Source: Prorocentrum cordatum (Eukaryota > Sar > Dinophyceae > Prorocentrales > Prorocentraceae). From it: 64,000 nucleotides of DNA. How positions within the stretch are numbered: the stretch's first letter is position 1; every line of letters begins with the position of its first letter. The DNA lies in assembly GCA_963575745.1 (NCBI GenBank), contig CAUYUJ010005669.1:1-64000 (forward strand), read 5' to 3'. The position numbers and the translations under genes are program-made. The notes beneath the pieces were generated by a model, which worked only from the letters and a program-made list of their open reading frames with translations, ran no database searches and was not told the origin of the DNA. Below, in pieces: positions 49,311-58,240 of this stretch.

Positions 49311-49960
49311 TCCACGGAGACTGCCACGACCTGACGAGGCCATGCATTCAGAAGTTGATCAGAGGCTGGCTGCGAAGTGGCCTCATCTGCGCTGTTTGGA
49401 TGGGAATGCTGCGTTCATCGCGGTCCATGGCGCGGCGAGGCGGCGCGACGGGACCGCCGCCGCTACGCAGCAGAGAATTCATCATGGGGCTTCCCGACCT
49501 TCGACCAGCGGACGCCCAAAAAGTGATCGCGTGCAATAGGCTAATGCAATTATGTGCCAGCGTGCTCCAGATATGTTTGCAACTTCGCATCCCAGTGCTT
49601 GCAACTTCGCATCCCAGTGCATCTTGAGAGCCCTCACTCGTCTCGCGTGTGGAGTGCCCCCCCCCCATCTCCCGAAACCTCAACCAGGCATTTGCGAGGC
49701 AGACAGTGGTATATTTCTGTCTCTATGGAGTGCCGTGGAGAAAGAGAACTAGGCTGCTCGCGCTCTGGGTAGATTTGTCATCGCTTCAAGGGATGTGCCG
49801 GTCGTCTAAAGGAATATGCACATGCACTGGTCTTCCTCACGTTGAGTTGACAGGAATATGTAGAGATGCTTCAGGGCAAGCTGTGCAGTTCATGACTAAA
49901 GTTGCAGAGCCATATCCGAGACCATTGTGTAAAGCCATTGTGAGATGTTTTCGACAGGCT
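49150..49960 (+). pseudogene. Methyltransferase-like ORF (DIRS-type element), broken by a 22-bp duplication
   Basis: The frame from about 49200 reads VALELFSGAGRWAQAWRQEA, a class I AdoMet-binding start of the C5-methyltransferase type, then VFEWDLIHGDCHDL, RRGGATGPPPLRS and MGLPDLRPADAQKV. At 49572-49615 a 22-nt word (TTGCAACTTCGCATCCC...) occurs twice in tandem; without one copy the frame would run on into RIPVHLESPHSSRVW. After a run of ten C residues (49660-49669) the original frame returns with LYGVPWRKRTRLLALWVDLS, GLPHVELTG and AEPYPRPLCKAI. The catalytic Pro-Cys expected after the VWMG segment is missing. Similar methyltransferase-like domains occur with tyrosine recombinases in DIRS elements, as in the 1.4-3.9 kb ORF here, though the two are 46 kb apart. 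Confidence 0.5.
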
Positions 49961-50016
49961 CTCGCACATCGACTTTGTCAAAGCTTTTCGCAGAAGGTTT
50001 TGCATGCATGGATGCG

Positions 50017-50090
50017 ACCGGTGCCCTTTTCTTGTCGGCTGGAAAAGAAAAAAGGGCACCGGTGGACCGGTGCCCTTTTGCAGTCGGCAC
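50017..50090. repeat. Strong hairpin, three copies of ACCGGTGCCCTTTT
   Basis: ACCGGTGCCCTTTTCTT (about 50019) pairs with AAGAAAAAAGGGCACCGGT (about 50045-50063) around a 10-nt loop, and a third direct copy ACCGGTGCCCTTTTG follows at 50066. Only three bases separate copies two and three, so alternative stems are possible. No gene overlaps. Confidence 0.7.
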
Positions 50091-50179
50091 ACAAAGTAAA
50101 ACAGGCACCATGCACATGTTGAAGATTTGTTTGAACGCACGGCCCAAAGGGGCCAGCCGAACTCTTTGGAGTCGTTGTT

Positions 50180-50320
50180 TGGGGCAGGATCGGCAAAGCC
50201 GCGATCGCCGGTGCAGGCTGCACATCACCCGTTGATCTGTGCTCGCAGGCTCGGTTGCGCCGCTCGCCCAGTCAGAAAAGGCGACCGTCTGGCCTCAACG
50301 ACGGAGCGGGATGATGTTTG
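50180..50320 (+). repeat. Dispersed repeat R2, copy 1
   Basis: CGGCAAAGCCGCGATCGCCG through GGAGCGGGATGATG; 135 bp, about 90% like the copy at 50425-50560. Confidence 0.7.
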
Positions 50321-50424
50321 TGCTTGCACGTTTATCGTCTGGCGATCGTGAGCGCCCATGGCCGTATATGTTCCATAGCTTCGCCTCCCTCCTCTCCCCC
50401 CCTGTCTCAGCCCTGGTTTCGGGG

Positions 50425-50552
50425 GCGGGATTGGCAAAGCCGCGATCGCCAGTGCAGGCTGCCTCGCCCGTTGATATGTGCTCGCAGGCTCGGTTGCGCC
50501 GCTCGCCCAGTCAGAAAAGGTGGCCGTCTGTCCTCAGCGACGGAGCGGGATG

Positions 50553-50560
<8 letters not shown>
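50425..50560 (+). repeat. Dispersed repeat R2, copy 2
   Basis: TGGCAAAGCCGCGATCGCCA through GGAGCGGGATGATA, offset about 241 from copy 1. The shared GGTTGCGCCGCTCGCCCAGT looked tRNA-like at first, but no cloverleaf can be drawn. Confidence 0.7.

Positions 50561-50605
<45 letters not shown>
50555..50605 (+). repeat. (TA)n microsatellite
   Basis: About 38 nt of pure TA, then degenerate TATG repeats. Confidence 0.9.
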
Positions 50606-51010
50606 CATTGACCTACCCATACGTGAATGTGCACACGTGTGTCTATACATGCTATATATGTTTGCGTTGGTGTCCTAGCTTATTTCTTATATTCTGCATG
50701 CGTGTACCTCCCTCTCGCTCACTCTCTGTGTGAACACCTCATTGCATTTCGTAGCTACCCCGCCCCGCCCTTCCAGGAGAAAAAAAACGCCCCCGAGACG
50801 GCCAATTCGACCCGGGGGGAAGAGGAGGGGCGCAGCCAAATGCGCGCGCAATGCGGCCCCCAGAAGGTCACGGCGCTGCCCAAGGCGCGCCCAAGACGGC
50901 CCTGCGCCGCCCCAATAAGGCCCAAAGGGAGAGTCTCTCGCGACACATGGGGCCACGCATAAGCGCAATAGCATCACGCAGCCATCCATTCAGGGATCAT
51001 CGCGACATTG
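50606..51010. other. No gene recognised
   Basis: Mixed sequence with CCAAGACGGCCC-type words at about 50890-50920; no domain. Confidence 0.4.
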
Positions 51011-51011
51011 A

Positions 51012-51350
51012 TTGAATCACCTTGCGTATTTGTTTGGCTCGAGTGTTATTGTGGCGGCGGCAATGCGGCCGTGGGCGGCTGCAGCCCAACGCCACCAGGA
51101 CTGGCGGGCTCAAGCCGCCAGGTCGCGCGCGATGCCGTCCACTCATGTGCGCGCGGGCCCTTTTCCTCTGCCAGGCACGGGGTGCGGCGCCATGGCGCAT
51201 CTCGACCGCGATCGGGTATTCAACGCTACTGGCGTGAGCATTGCAATCAGGAAGCGGCCTGGCTGGAACGCAAGGATGCTCGCCCCCAGCGGCCCCGCGG
51301 CGCGCGCCGACGTGGCCGGGGGCATGGCGGGCGAGATCATTCTGTGTAGC
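51012..51350 (+). CDS. Possible 5' block of the RapZ-C-like gene
   Basis: One frame gives RDRVFNATGVSIAIRKRPGW then NARMLAPSGPAARADVAGGM, AGEIIL, a beta-alpha pattern faintly like a KH domain. It stands directly before the RapZ-C-like ORF but in another frame, so splicing or a frameshift would be needed. Weak. Confidence 0.25.
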
Positions 51351-51361
51351 CAGCGAAGCTC

Positions 51362-51937
51362 TTGGTCACATTCGTTCGAGCACAGCCGTTGGGAGTGCGG
51401 TGGAGAAACGAGGCCTTCATCAAGTTCTACGTCATCGGCCTCCAGCAGATCGGCATGAACCCGAGGATGGGCCACGGCAACGAGCTCATCCAGCAGATGC
51501 GTCAAAGATCGAGCAGCATGTACGAGATCGATCACATCGACCAGGTCGTCGACGCCAGGTGCTTCCATCGCCCAAAAGTGACGCGGCCGCGCATGGGCGA
51601 GCACATTCGGTTCTTGGGGAACGCTGCGAGCCACAACTCGTTTCCAGGTTGGCTGTCTGCGGCGAGGGCGGAGTTCGTCAATCGTTCGTCTACTGACAGT
51701 CACGTCATTGCCACGTACTGCAGGCAAGGTATTCACAGGAGTTTAGGGCGCTGTCGGGTTCTTGCAGGTATTTTCAAGACACTAGGGCACGGCGCGGGAG
51801 AACCGACGTGGTGCACTCAGTTCCACTCGCTCCGCAACAAGTCCTGCCCGCGGGGCTGTTGCGAGCGCGCTGGCCCCCGTGAGGGGCGCGCCGAAGCGTT
51901 TGCCCAGGCTGCCGACGTTTGGCGCAGCATCGGGTAG
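51362..51937 (+). CDS. RapZ-C-terminal-like domain ORF (CxxGxHRS motif)
   Basis: 192 codons. The order of motifs is DQVVDARCFHRPKVTR (a VVDARxFxxP strand-turn), FLGNAASHNSFPGWLSAARAEFV, then IATYCRQGIHRSLGRCRVLA, in which C-x-x-G-x-H-R-S sits between a beta strand and an alpha helix, and a Cys-rich tail NKSCPRGCC followed by EAFAQAADVW. This matches the C-terminal domain of RapZ/YvcJ, where the same loop binds a phosphorylated sugar or nucleic acid in the bacterial proteins; the Walker A ATPase half of RapZ is absent. Copies of this domain appear as many small ORFs in dinoflagellate genomes as I know them; function there is unknown. The first ATG after an upstream stop is used; the true N terminus may be spliced from 51.0-51.35 kb. 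Intact over its length. Confidence 0.45.
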   Translation: MVTFVRAQPLGVRWRNEAFIKFYVIGLQQIGMNPRMGHGNELIQQMRQRSSSMYEIDHIDQVVDARCFHRPKVTRPRMGEHIRFLGNAASHNSFPGWLSAARAEFVNRSSTDSHVIATYCRQGIHRSLGRCRVLAGIFKTLGHGAGEPTWCTQFHSLRNKSCPRGCCERAGPREGRAEAFAQAADVWRSIG

Positions 51938-52515
51938 TGCAGCTCGAGCACCCGACGTGCAAAGGCGCGCCGCGTTTCGCATGCTGCTGCGAGTCGGGGC
52001 CCCGCCGGGTGGCAGCGCGCAGACAAGTCGCAGCGAGGGAGGGGGGGGGGGGTGTCTTGGACATCGGGGCGTTTCCTGTAAAACACGCCCGATTCCTCAC
52101 GGCCCCCAGCCCCGAGAGGGGAGAGGGGGGCGGGGGGAGGCGGGCGCCCCGAGGGGGGGGGGGCGAGAAGGGGGGGGGGCGGACACTGATGGCGAATGGC
52201 AAGGAGGAGGAGGGGAAGGAGGAGGAGGAGTTGGGCAACTTGAAGAAAAAAGGGAAGTCGGCAATTCCATTTTTTTGCTTTAGAAAAGTTGCGGAGGAGG
52301 GCAATGAGGAGGAGGACGAGGAGGAGGGGGGTGAAGGAAGGCAGGGGGAGGATGAGGGAGGCGAAGGGGAGGGGGGGGGGGGGGCAAGGGGAGGGGGCGC
52401 GACCCTGTGGGCCACTACGAGAACGCCCCTAAACCGGATGCAACCCCCAGCCGCCTTGGCCGCCAACATCATTTCATAATTGTTTTACGAACAAGGGGCC
52501 ATTATGCGCCGCCAG
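51938..52515. other. Purine-rich G-run region, no gene
   Basis: GGAGGAGG and runs of up to 12 G at 52036-52400; possible G-quadruplexes on the + strand. The 60-80-codon-per-frame readings are low complexity. Confidence 0.6.
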
Positions 52516-52660
52516 ACTACCCCCCCCCGCCACCCCCCCCCCCCCCCCCCCCACCCCACACCCACCCCACCCCACCCACCAGCACCACCACCACCAACCA
52601 CCGCCACCACCACCACCACCTCACCCCACCAGCACACACGCAACACGCACACCACAGCAC
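52516..52660 (+). repeat. Poly(C) and CCCCACC/CCACCA tract
   Basis: A C-run of 20 (52532-52551) followed by CCCCACCC and ACCACC repeats. Confidence 0.85.
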
Positions 52661-52972
52661 ACACACACACCACACACGCACACGCACACGCACACGCACA
52701 CGCACACGCACACGCACACGCACACGCACACGCACACGCACACGCACACGCACACGCACACGCACACGCACACGCACACGCACACGCACACGCACACGCA
52801 CACGCACACGCACACGCACACGCACACGCACACGCACACGCACACGCACACGCACACGCACACGCACACGCACACGCACACGCACACGCACACGCACACG
52901 CACACGCACGCACACGCACGCACGCACACGCACACGCACACGCACACGCACACGCACACGCACACGCACACG

Positions 52973-53005
<33 letters not shown>

Positions 53006-53403
53006 ACACGCACACGCACACGCACACGCACACGCACACGCACACGCACACGCACGCGCACACGCACGCGCACGCGCACACGCACACGCACACACGCACA
53101 CGCACAACGCACACGCACACGCACACGCACACGCACACGCACACGCACACGCACACGCACACGCACACGCACACGCACACGCACGCACACGCACACGCAC
53201 ACGCACACGCACACGCACACGCACACGCACACGCACACGCACACGCACACGCACACGCACACGCACACACGCACACGCACACGCACGCACACACACACAC
53301 ACACACACACACGCGCGCACACACACGCACACGCGCACGCACACACACACACACACACACGCACACACACACACACACACACACGCGCACACACGCACAC
53401 ACC
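52661..53403 (+). repeat. (CACACG)n hexanucleotide array, about 740 bp
   Basis: Nearly uninterrupted CACACG from about 52675 to 52905 and again with single CGCA or CACA slips to 53403. The CG dinucleotide every 6 bp and alternating pyrimidine-purine order favour Z-DNA. Not the dinoflagellate telomere repeat (TTTAGGG). The open frames are artefacts. Confidence 0.95.
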
Positions 53404-53424
53404 CGTTATCACATGCTGCCTCTG

Positions 53425-53605
53425 CAAACGATTCGCGCAGATAAAGGGTGCAACACCGCTGTGACACCCTGTAACACCTTGTAACCCCGCTGGCACTGAC
53501 GACCTGTAACACCGCTGCGGCTGCAGCGTCAGTGGTGTTACTCCGAGGCGCCGCTGCGACACCAATGTAACACCTTGCAACGCCACTGCGTCCCACCGTA
53601 ACCCT
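53425..53605 (+). repeat. TGTAACACC-type short repeats
   Basis: GTGCAACACCGCTGTGACAC, TGTAACACCTTGTAACCCCG, TGTAACACCGCTGCGGC, TGTAACACCTTGCAACGCC. A related cluster on the other strand (GTTACAGC, TTGCAACATG) is at 57795-57890. Confidence 0.55.
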
Positions 53606-53702
53606 TTTTCGGCTCGAGGTTTAGAGGCTCCAGACCAATGTTGCGCCGCGAGGCTTCAGCCTAGCTTGCAACGCCAGCTTAGCCAACCTTTCGGCGCTCG
53701 CG

Positions 53703-54404
53703 GTGGCGATTGGCAACGTTTCCCCGTTGCCCGAGGGCCCTGGAGGGGCTCGGACTCGCCGCGGAGATCGCCGTAGGATTGGCGCCAAGAAGGCAGACGA
53801 CGAGGAGCGCCGTGCCATGGGCGAAGCCGCTCAGGCAGAGGAGCTGGCATATGGTCAGGACGGCCAGGTCTCTCCAGAGGCACCTGCGGGCACTTGCGAG
53901 TATGGAAAGCCGAAAACATCTGGCGCCACGCGCCGCCACGGCTGCCAAACCGACGCTACCAGCATGTGCAGGGCATTGGAGTCTCTCGGCCATGACATGG
54001 CGGAGCGCTGGGGGGATGTCATCAACGCTGGCGGCGTCGACGGCGACGAGTTCAAGAAGCTTGCCTCGGGCAAGCCCCCGAAGGAGATCACCGAGATGAT
54101 GGAGTTCAGCATAGGGGGTGCGTTCGCCGACGAGCGCGCGCTAGAGATGGTCGGCACTGGCGACTTCTTGGACGAGGAGGACATGGCGGAGGAGTGCAAG
54201 AGCAAACCCAGGCGACTCGCAGCTATCCTCAAGAATGCGCAGCGCTTCTATTGCAACATTGCCGAAACGGGGCTCATCGAGGACATGGCGCACGAGAGCA
54301 GGGGGCCTCGCATGCAGAAGCGCTCGCACGGGAATCAGCGCGTTTTTTTTTTGGGGGGGGGGCGAAACTCAAGTCAGTCGAGGTGGGGAAGGAGAAGCTT
54401 GTGA
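53703..54404 (+). CDS. Unrecognised acidic/helical ORF, first block of the 53.7-57.0 kb locus
   Basis: The frame opens after a TTCGGCGCTCGCGGTGGCG context and gives a basic, Glu-rich start (AKKADDEERRAMGEAAQAE), then a distinctive helical part ALESLGHDMAERWGDVINAG, FKKLASGKPPKEITEMMEFS, IGGAFADERALEMVGTGDFL and RLAAILKNAQRFYCNIAETG. The second part resembles a family of unnamed dinoflagellate ORFs often linked to mobile elements. A G9 run at 54352-54362 shifts the frame; a continuation with KSVEVGKEKLVKEGG and TGAQSARVTKMIAAVKTEKE follows in the next frame. Function unknown. Confidence 0.35.
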   Translation: MAIGNVSPLPEGPGGARTRRGDRRRIGAKKADDEERRAMGEAAQAEELAYGQDGQVSPEAPAGTCEYGKPKTSGATRRHGCQTDATSMCRALESLGHDMAERWGDVINAGGVDGDEFKKLASGKPPKEITEMMEFSIGGAFADERALEMVGTGDFLDEEDMAEECKSKPRRLAAILKNAQRFYCNIAETGLIEDMAHESRGPRMQKRSHGNQRVFFLGGGRNSSQSRWGRRSL

Positions 54405-54830
54405 AGGAAGGCGGTGAACATGCGCCGCTCACTGGGGCTCAGAGTGCGAGGGTGACGAAAATGATCGCGGCGGTCAAGACAGAAAAGGAGGAGCTCGTTG
54501 AGAAGGTCGAGAAGCGCAGGCTGCCGACTCCGCCGACTGGGCGAAGCACGCGCCAATCTACGTCGTGCCGAGGTCCGAGGCTGCGACCGCCAAGCTCGAG
54601 GCCCACTTGCTTATTCCCGAGTCGATATCCGAGAGTGGCTCTTGCCTTGACTTCCAGTCGATTGCGAAGGAGCGCAAGGACATCGCGTCCGGCTTCAAGG
54701 AGATGGAGCGAGCGTTGGACGCGCAGATGGGCGAGGCTCGGGCCGCCGCTCGCGCGGGCGGGGCCTGGGCGCCACATGCCGGCGAGGTTTCCCGCCTTGT
54801 TGTCTCTCATGGCAGCTTGATCTGACGCAA
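54405..54830 (+). CDS. Second block: coiled-coil ORF
   Basis: Two frames in succession encode VTKMIAAVKTEKEELVEKVE (to about 54510), then EAHLLIPESISESGSCLDFQ, SIAKERKDIASGFKEMERAL and DAQMGEARAAARAGG (54600-54770). Both are heptad-like and acidic/basic mixed. The stop at 54823 ends the block. It fits as the middle of the protein begun at 53.7 kb, with a frameshift near 54530. Confidence 0.3.
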
Positions 54831-54909
54831 TCGGGGCACCTGCTGCGATCTTGCTCGCGAGATTTGGGACGGGGGCCGCAGCCACAGAACAACAAAAACA
54901 TAAAGAAGA

Positions 54910-55250
54910 AACGCATAGCTGGGGGGGGAGGGGGGCAGGAGGAGGAGGAGGAGGAAGGTGAGGGCCTTCGAGAGCCTTGCAAGAGCGCATTTCCAACTAT
55001 GCTGCAACGTGCCCCCCGCTCTGTCCCCAGACCCCAGACGTTCCTCGAATCGACGTTCCCCAGGCCCCAGACCCTCCTCCTTCCCCCCCCCCCCCCTCCT
55101 CCTCCTCCTCCTCCTCCTCCCCCTCCCCCTCCTCATTCTCCTCTTCATTCCCCTCCTCCTCCTCCTCCTCCTCCCCCTCCTCCTCCTCCGCATCCTCGTC
55201 CTCCTCTTCCTCGCTTCCCCCTCCTCCCCCAACTTGGCCCGCTCTGGGCT
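54910..55250 (+). repeat. GGA and (CCT)n tracts
   Basis: GGAGGAGGAGG at 54938-54957 and (CCT)n at about 55086-55225, with C-runs. Confidence 0.8.
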
Positions 55251-55390
55251 TCGTCCTGGCGCCCCTGACCCCTGACCCCCAACTGGGCTCAACATGGCCC
55301 AACGTGACTGCGCGCTGCCATTCGGCTCAACTTGGCCAGCGCGCCACCGCGAGGCTTAAGCCCTGCGCCTCATTGACCTTTTAGATTGCA

Positions 55391-56092
55391 TCGATGGTCA
55401 ATGCCTGCATTAGTGAGTTCGTGGCCAAGCGCATGTAGTACATCGAGCTCATGCAGGCCGGCGGTGTCAGCCCTGGGACCGCGAGGAGGGAGCAGCTGCT
55501 GTCGGACGGCGTGACGGGCATCATGCAGATGATCAGGGTGCAGAGGCACTTCGCGGTTGACGAGGCGATGGATGCACGACAGCAGCTGGACGACAAAGCG
55601 CTCCTGTCGCCAGAGTCCGCGGACGCGATCACGCAGCAGCTTGACGCGAATGTCGACATCAGCAGCGGCGCGTCGTCGGGCCTGGGCGCCAGCCCCCCGA
55701 AGCAGACGCATTTCTTCCTGGGCAACTACGGGGTGGAGCAGTGGGCCTGTCTACAGGGCCAGTCTGTGGCGAAGGAGAACCAGATGGTGGCCGTCGTCGA
55801 GCTCTTCCTGGCGCTGGGGATGCGAAGCCCCAGCGAGCAGACGCACGCGCTGGGGTGCGCTCTCGCCACGCGTGCTCACGGACTCGAGGTGAACGCGCCG
55901 TTGATGGACCTCCGCAAGTCCAAGATCTGTTTCGGGGCGATCATGGAAAAGAGCCCAGGCCTCCTGCGTGGGCCTGACACGTGCCCCGAGACCACCGCGA
56001 AGTTCCAGGAGTTGCACCCTGAAGTATGCGCGCAAGCGCACATGGTCAGCCAGCCCCTTCTATGTGGCCAACTGACTATCGCGCCATGGTAA
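55391..56092 (+). CDS. Third block: unrecognised ORF with in-frame TAG
   Basis: The frame reads MVNACISEFVAKRM, TAG at 55435-55437, then YIELMQAGGVSPGTARREQL, VGRLxxIQ-like helix MQMIRVQRHFAVDEAMDARQ, PPKQTHFFLGNYGVEQWACL, VAVVELFLALGMRSPSEQTH and LGCALATRA. The NYxxxxxW...LGxRxPSEQTxxxGxALA order recalls unnamed dinoflagellate ORFs I know as mobile-element associated. Apart from the one TAG the frame is open for 230 codons. No catalytic motif is visible. Confidence 0.4.
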
Positions 56093-56955
56093 AACGGATG
56101 ACACCGTGCAGAGACACCAAGTCAGGCGTTGACAAGGCGATGATCCAATATTCAGCTTCCTCCGTCAGTGCGCCAGCCTCTCGCAGCTGCGGCCCATTGC
56201 CTGGATTTCGGCTGTGCCCTCCGAGACCCAGGGCCCCAGGTCGCCGGATGGCTGCGATCCCGAACTTTCCCAGTGAACCGCCCGCGGCGCCGTGGGCGTC
56301 GGCTGCTCCTGTTCAGGCGCCACTGGCGCTGCCGCCGCCGCCGGGCCCAGGGTTCCAAGCGCAGCCTGCGGCGTCGACGATGCCCCCGCCTGCGGCGCAG
56401 CCCGCGGCGCCGACCCCGCCCGCGGAGCAGCCTGCGGCGCCGACGCGGCCGCGGCCTGCGTCTGGCGCCGAAGGCCTGCAAGTGCGGCCGCCGCCGACAC
56501 CGGGGGCCGCGGGAACGGCCGGCGCCGCCGTCGCGCCGACCTTGGCGGAGGCCACCGATCGGATCAGGCAGAGGTTGTTCGCTGCCAAGACAGACGCCAA
56601 GGCTGAAGCCGCCGGCCAAGAGGCCGATGGCGCGACCGACGAGGACGACGCGCCCACCCCGAGTAGGAAGAGGCCTGCCGCAGCACCTGCAAGCGGCAAG
56701 TAGGCGAAGATGCGGGGGCCAGCAGCTGCCCCCACGGTTCTCTGGGAGAGGGGGCCCCCTTGCCCGCGCGAGGGGTCGGCCGCAGTCAACTGCAAGGAGG
56801 GCAAAATCTACGCCAGCACTCCAAGGAAGGGTTCCAGGGCGATTCGCGCCGCGCCCGACTACGCGACGGAGATTGGCGCCCCCTGGGGGGGCGACAAGCC
56901 GAACGAGGCAGCCTGGAAGAAGGCGCTCAAGGCGATCGAGGACTACCATCGTTGA
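56093..56955 (+). CDS. Fourth block: Pro/Ala linker and conserved C-terminal module
   Basis: The frame from about 56200 encodes a Pro/Ala-rich linker (APVQAPLALPPPPGPGF, PAAQPAAPTPPAEQP), then TLAEATDRIRQRLFAAKTDA, a basic patch SRKRPAAAPASGK with TAG at 56701-56703, and in the same frame GGKIYxS-like EGKIYASTPRKGSRAIRAAP and PNEAAWKKALKAIEDYHR. The KIYxS...W+xALxAI ending matches the small C-terminal module of the same unnamed family. One stop separates linker and module. Confidence 0.35.
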
Positions 56956-57059
56956 GAGTAGAGGCTGCAGCCCTACTGAGCTGCGTTTAGCCATGCGAGG
57001 CTTGAGCCAGAACTCGGCGCGGGGTTGCCTAGCGCGCGTGGGCCAACAATGGAAAACAC

Positions 57060-57200
57060 ATCATCATGACCATCATCACCATCATCATCGTCATCGTCAT
57101 CGTCATCATCTTCAGCATCATCATCAAACCGACCTTCGCCATCATCATCATCAACAACATCATCACTATCATCAGTACCATCATCATCATCATCAACGTG
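57060..57200 (+). repeat. (CAT)n microsatellite, degenerate
   Basis: CATCATCACC/CATCATCGTC triplets, about 140 nt. Confidence 0.85.
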
Positions 57201-57329
57201 GACGCCAAAAAACGCCACCACTGATACCTTGGGTGGGGATCCCTTTGGGGCCACGAGCCGTGGGAGGAGTGCGCCTAGATGGGGCACGGGACCGAATGGG
57301 GACGTCGACGCTGGAACCCCTGGTAGACC

Positions 57330-57390
57330 TACCTCCCCCTCCTCCTCCTCCTCCTCCTCCTCCTCGTCCTCCTCCTCATCATCATCATCT

Positions 57391-57424
<34 letters not shown>

Positions 57425-57590
57425 CCCTTCCCCTCCTCCTCTTCCCTTCCTCCTCTTCCTCTCCTCTCCTCCTCCTCCTCCTCCTCCTCCTCCTCCTCTC
57501 CTCCTCCCCCCCCCCCCCCCCCCCCTCCCCCTCCTCCCCCTCCTCCTTCTCCTCCTCCTCATCCTCCTCCTCCCCCTCCTCCTCCTAGCG
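57330..57590 (+). repeat. (CCT)n/(TCC)n microsatellite
   Basis: About 260 nt of CCT with C-runs of 9-18. Confidence 0.95.
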
Positions 57591-57599
57591 ACCCTCGTG

Positions 57600-57900
57600 C
57601 CACCGCCTTGTTGTGGTATGCTAATATATGTTAACTTCTGCTAACTTATGTTAACGTTTGTTAAGTTCCACGGTTCCGGCTTAAACTTTGATAACGTAGC
57701 CTTATTAATTTAATCAGGGCCCCGCGTCAAAAACCGCATTCAGTTATGAGTTGTTACGCTATGATGTCACGCGAGATGGTTTAGGCGACGGAAAAGACTA
57801 TGTTGGTTGTTGCAACGTGGTTACAGCAGCGTTGCAAACGTGATGCAACATGATTACAGCTTGCAACATGTGAATTACAACCGTCGGACAAACCACAAAT
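57600..57900. other. AT-rich intergenic patch with GTTAAC and TTGCAAC words
   Basis: TATGTTAAC, TATGTTAACGTTTGTTAAG at 57620-57665, then TGGTTACAGC, GTTGCAA, CATGATTACAGCTTGCAACA (57795-57880). GC is much lower than around it. No gene. Confidence 0.45.
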
Positions 57901-57901
57901 C

Positions 57902-58240
57902 ATGGTAGGGAGCTACGCCAGCAGGTCCCACAACTTCCCGGCTGCCCCCGTCGAGCCCGTTCGCCCCACCCCTGCTCCTCCACCTCCGCGCCGCGATGGC
58001 CCCGCCGCCGCCTCTGCTCCTGGCGGCGCTGGCTGGGCCGACGCCGCTGGCTGGACTGGCGGCGCCGGCCCTTCATCGAGCTCGCGCCGCCCCATCGCGC
58101 CACCGAGATGGGCGCCCGACGACGCCGAAGAGCGCGGCCGCAGCAGGAGCGCCGCACGCGAGCGCCGCAACATCTACACATGGTGGCGCCGTGATCTCCA
58201 GCATTGCCAGCGCGATGCATATCGATACTGGTCGCGCTGA
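57902..58240 (+). CDS. Short Pro/Arg-rich ORF, not recognised
   Basis: 112 codons from ATG at 57902. The first half is Pro/Ala/Gly-rich; the end reads RSAARERRNIYTWWRRDLQH then CQRDAYRYW, which looks more protein-like than the rest. The base composition changes sharply (GC island inside an AT-rich region), which could mark a retrocopied exon. No domain. Confidence 0.25.
   Translation: MVGSYASRSHNFPAAPVEPVRPTPAPPPPRRDGPAAASAPGGAGWADAAGWTGGAGPSSSSRRPIAPPRWAPDDAEERGRSRSAARERRNIYTWWRRDLQHCQRDAYRYWSR

Noticed and set aside
47839-49347. Minus-strand frames of 176-475 codons over 47.8-49.3 kb
   Set aside because: They are shadows of extreme GC; composition is Arg/Gly/Ala with no motif, and the plus strand carries the methyltransferase-like domain.
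50180-50560. tRNA-derived SINE or tRNA gene in repeat R2
   Set aside because: The GGTTGCGCCGCTCGCCCAGT part lacks A and B boxes and no cloverleaf forms.
51020-51045. Another spliced-leader relict (TTTGTTTGGCTCGAG)
   Set aside because: Only the last 11 nt resemble the leader with one mismatch, and the CCGTAGC part is absent.
52661-53403. Telomere or interstitial telomere
   Set aside because: The unit is CACACG, not TTTAGGG or a recognised variant.
55308-55330. Another spliced-leader relict (GCCATTCGGCTCAAC)
   Set aside because: Mismatches in the core and no CAAG end; similar GGCTCAAC words occur nearby in GC-rich sequence.
57000-57020. Minus-strand spliced-leader relict (CTTGAGCCAGAAC)
   Set aside because: Only nine consecutive bases match, then similarity ends.
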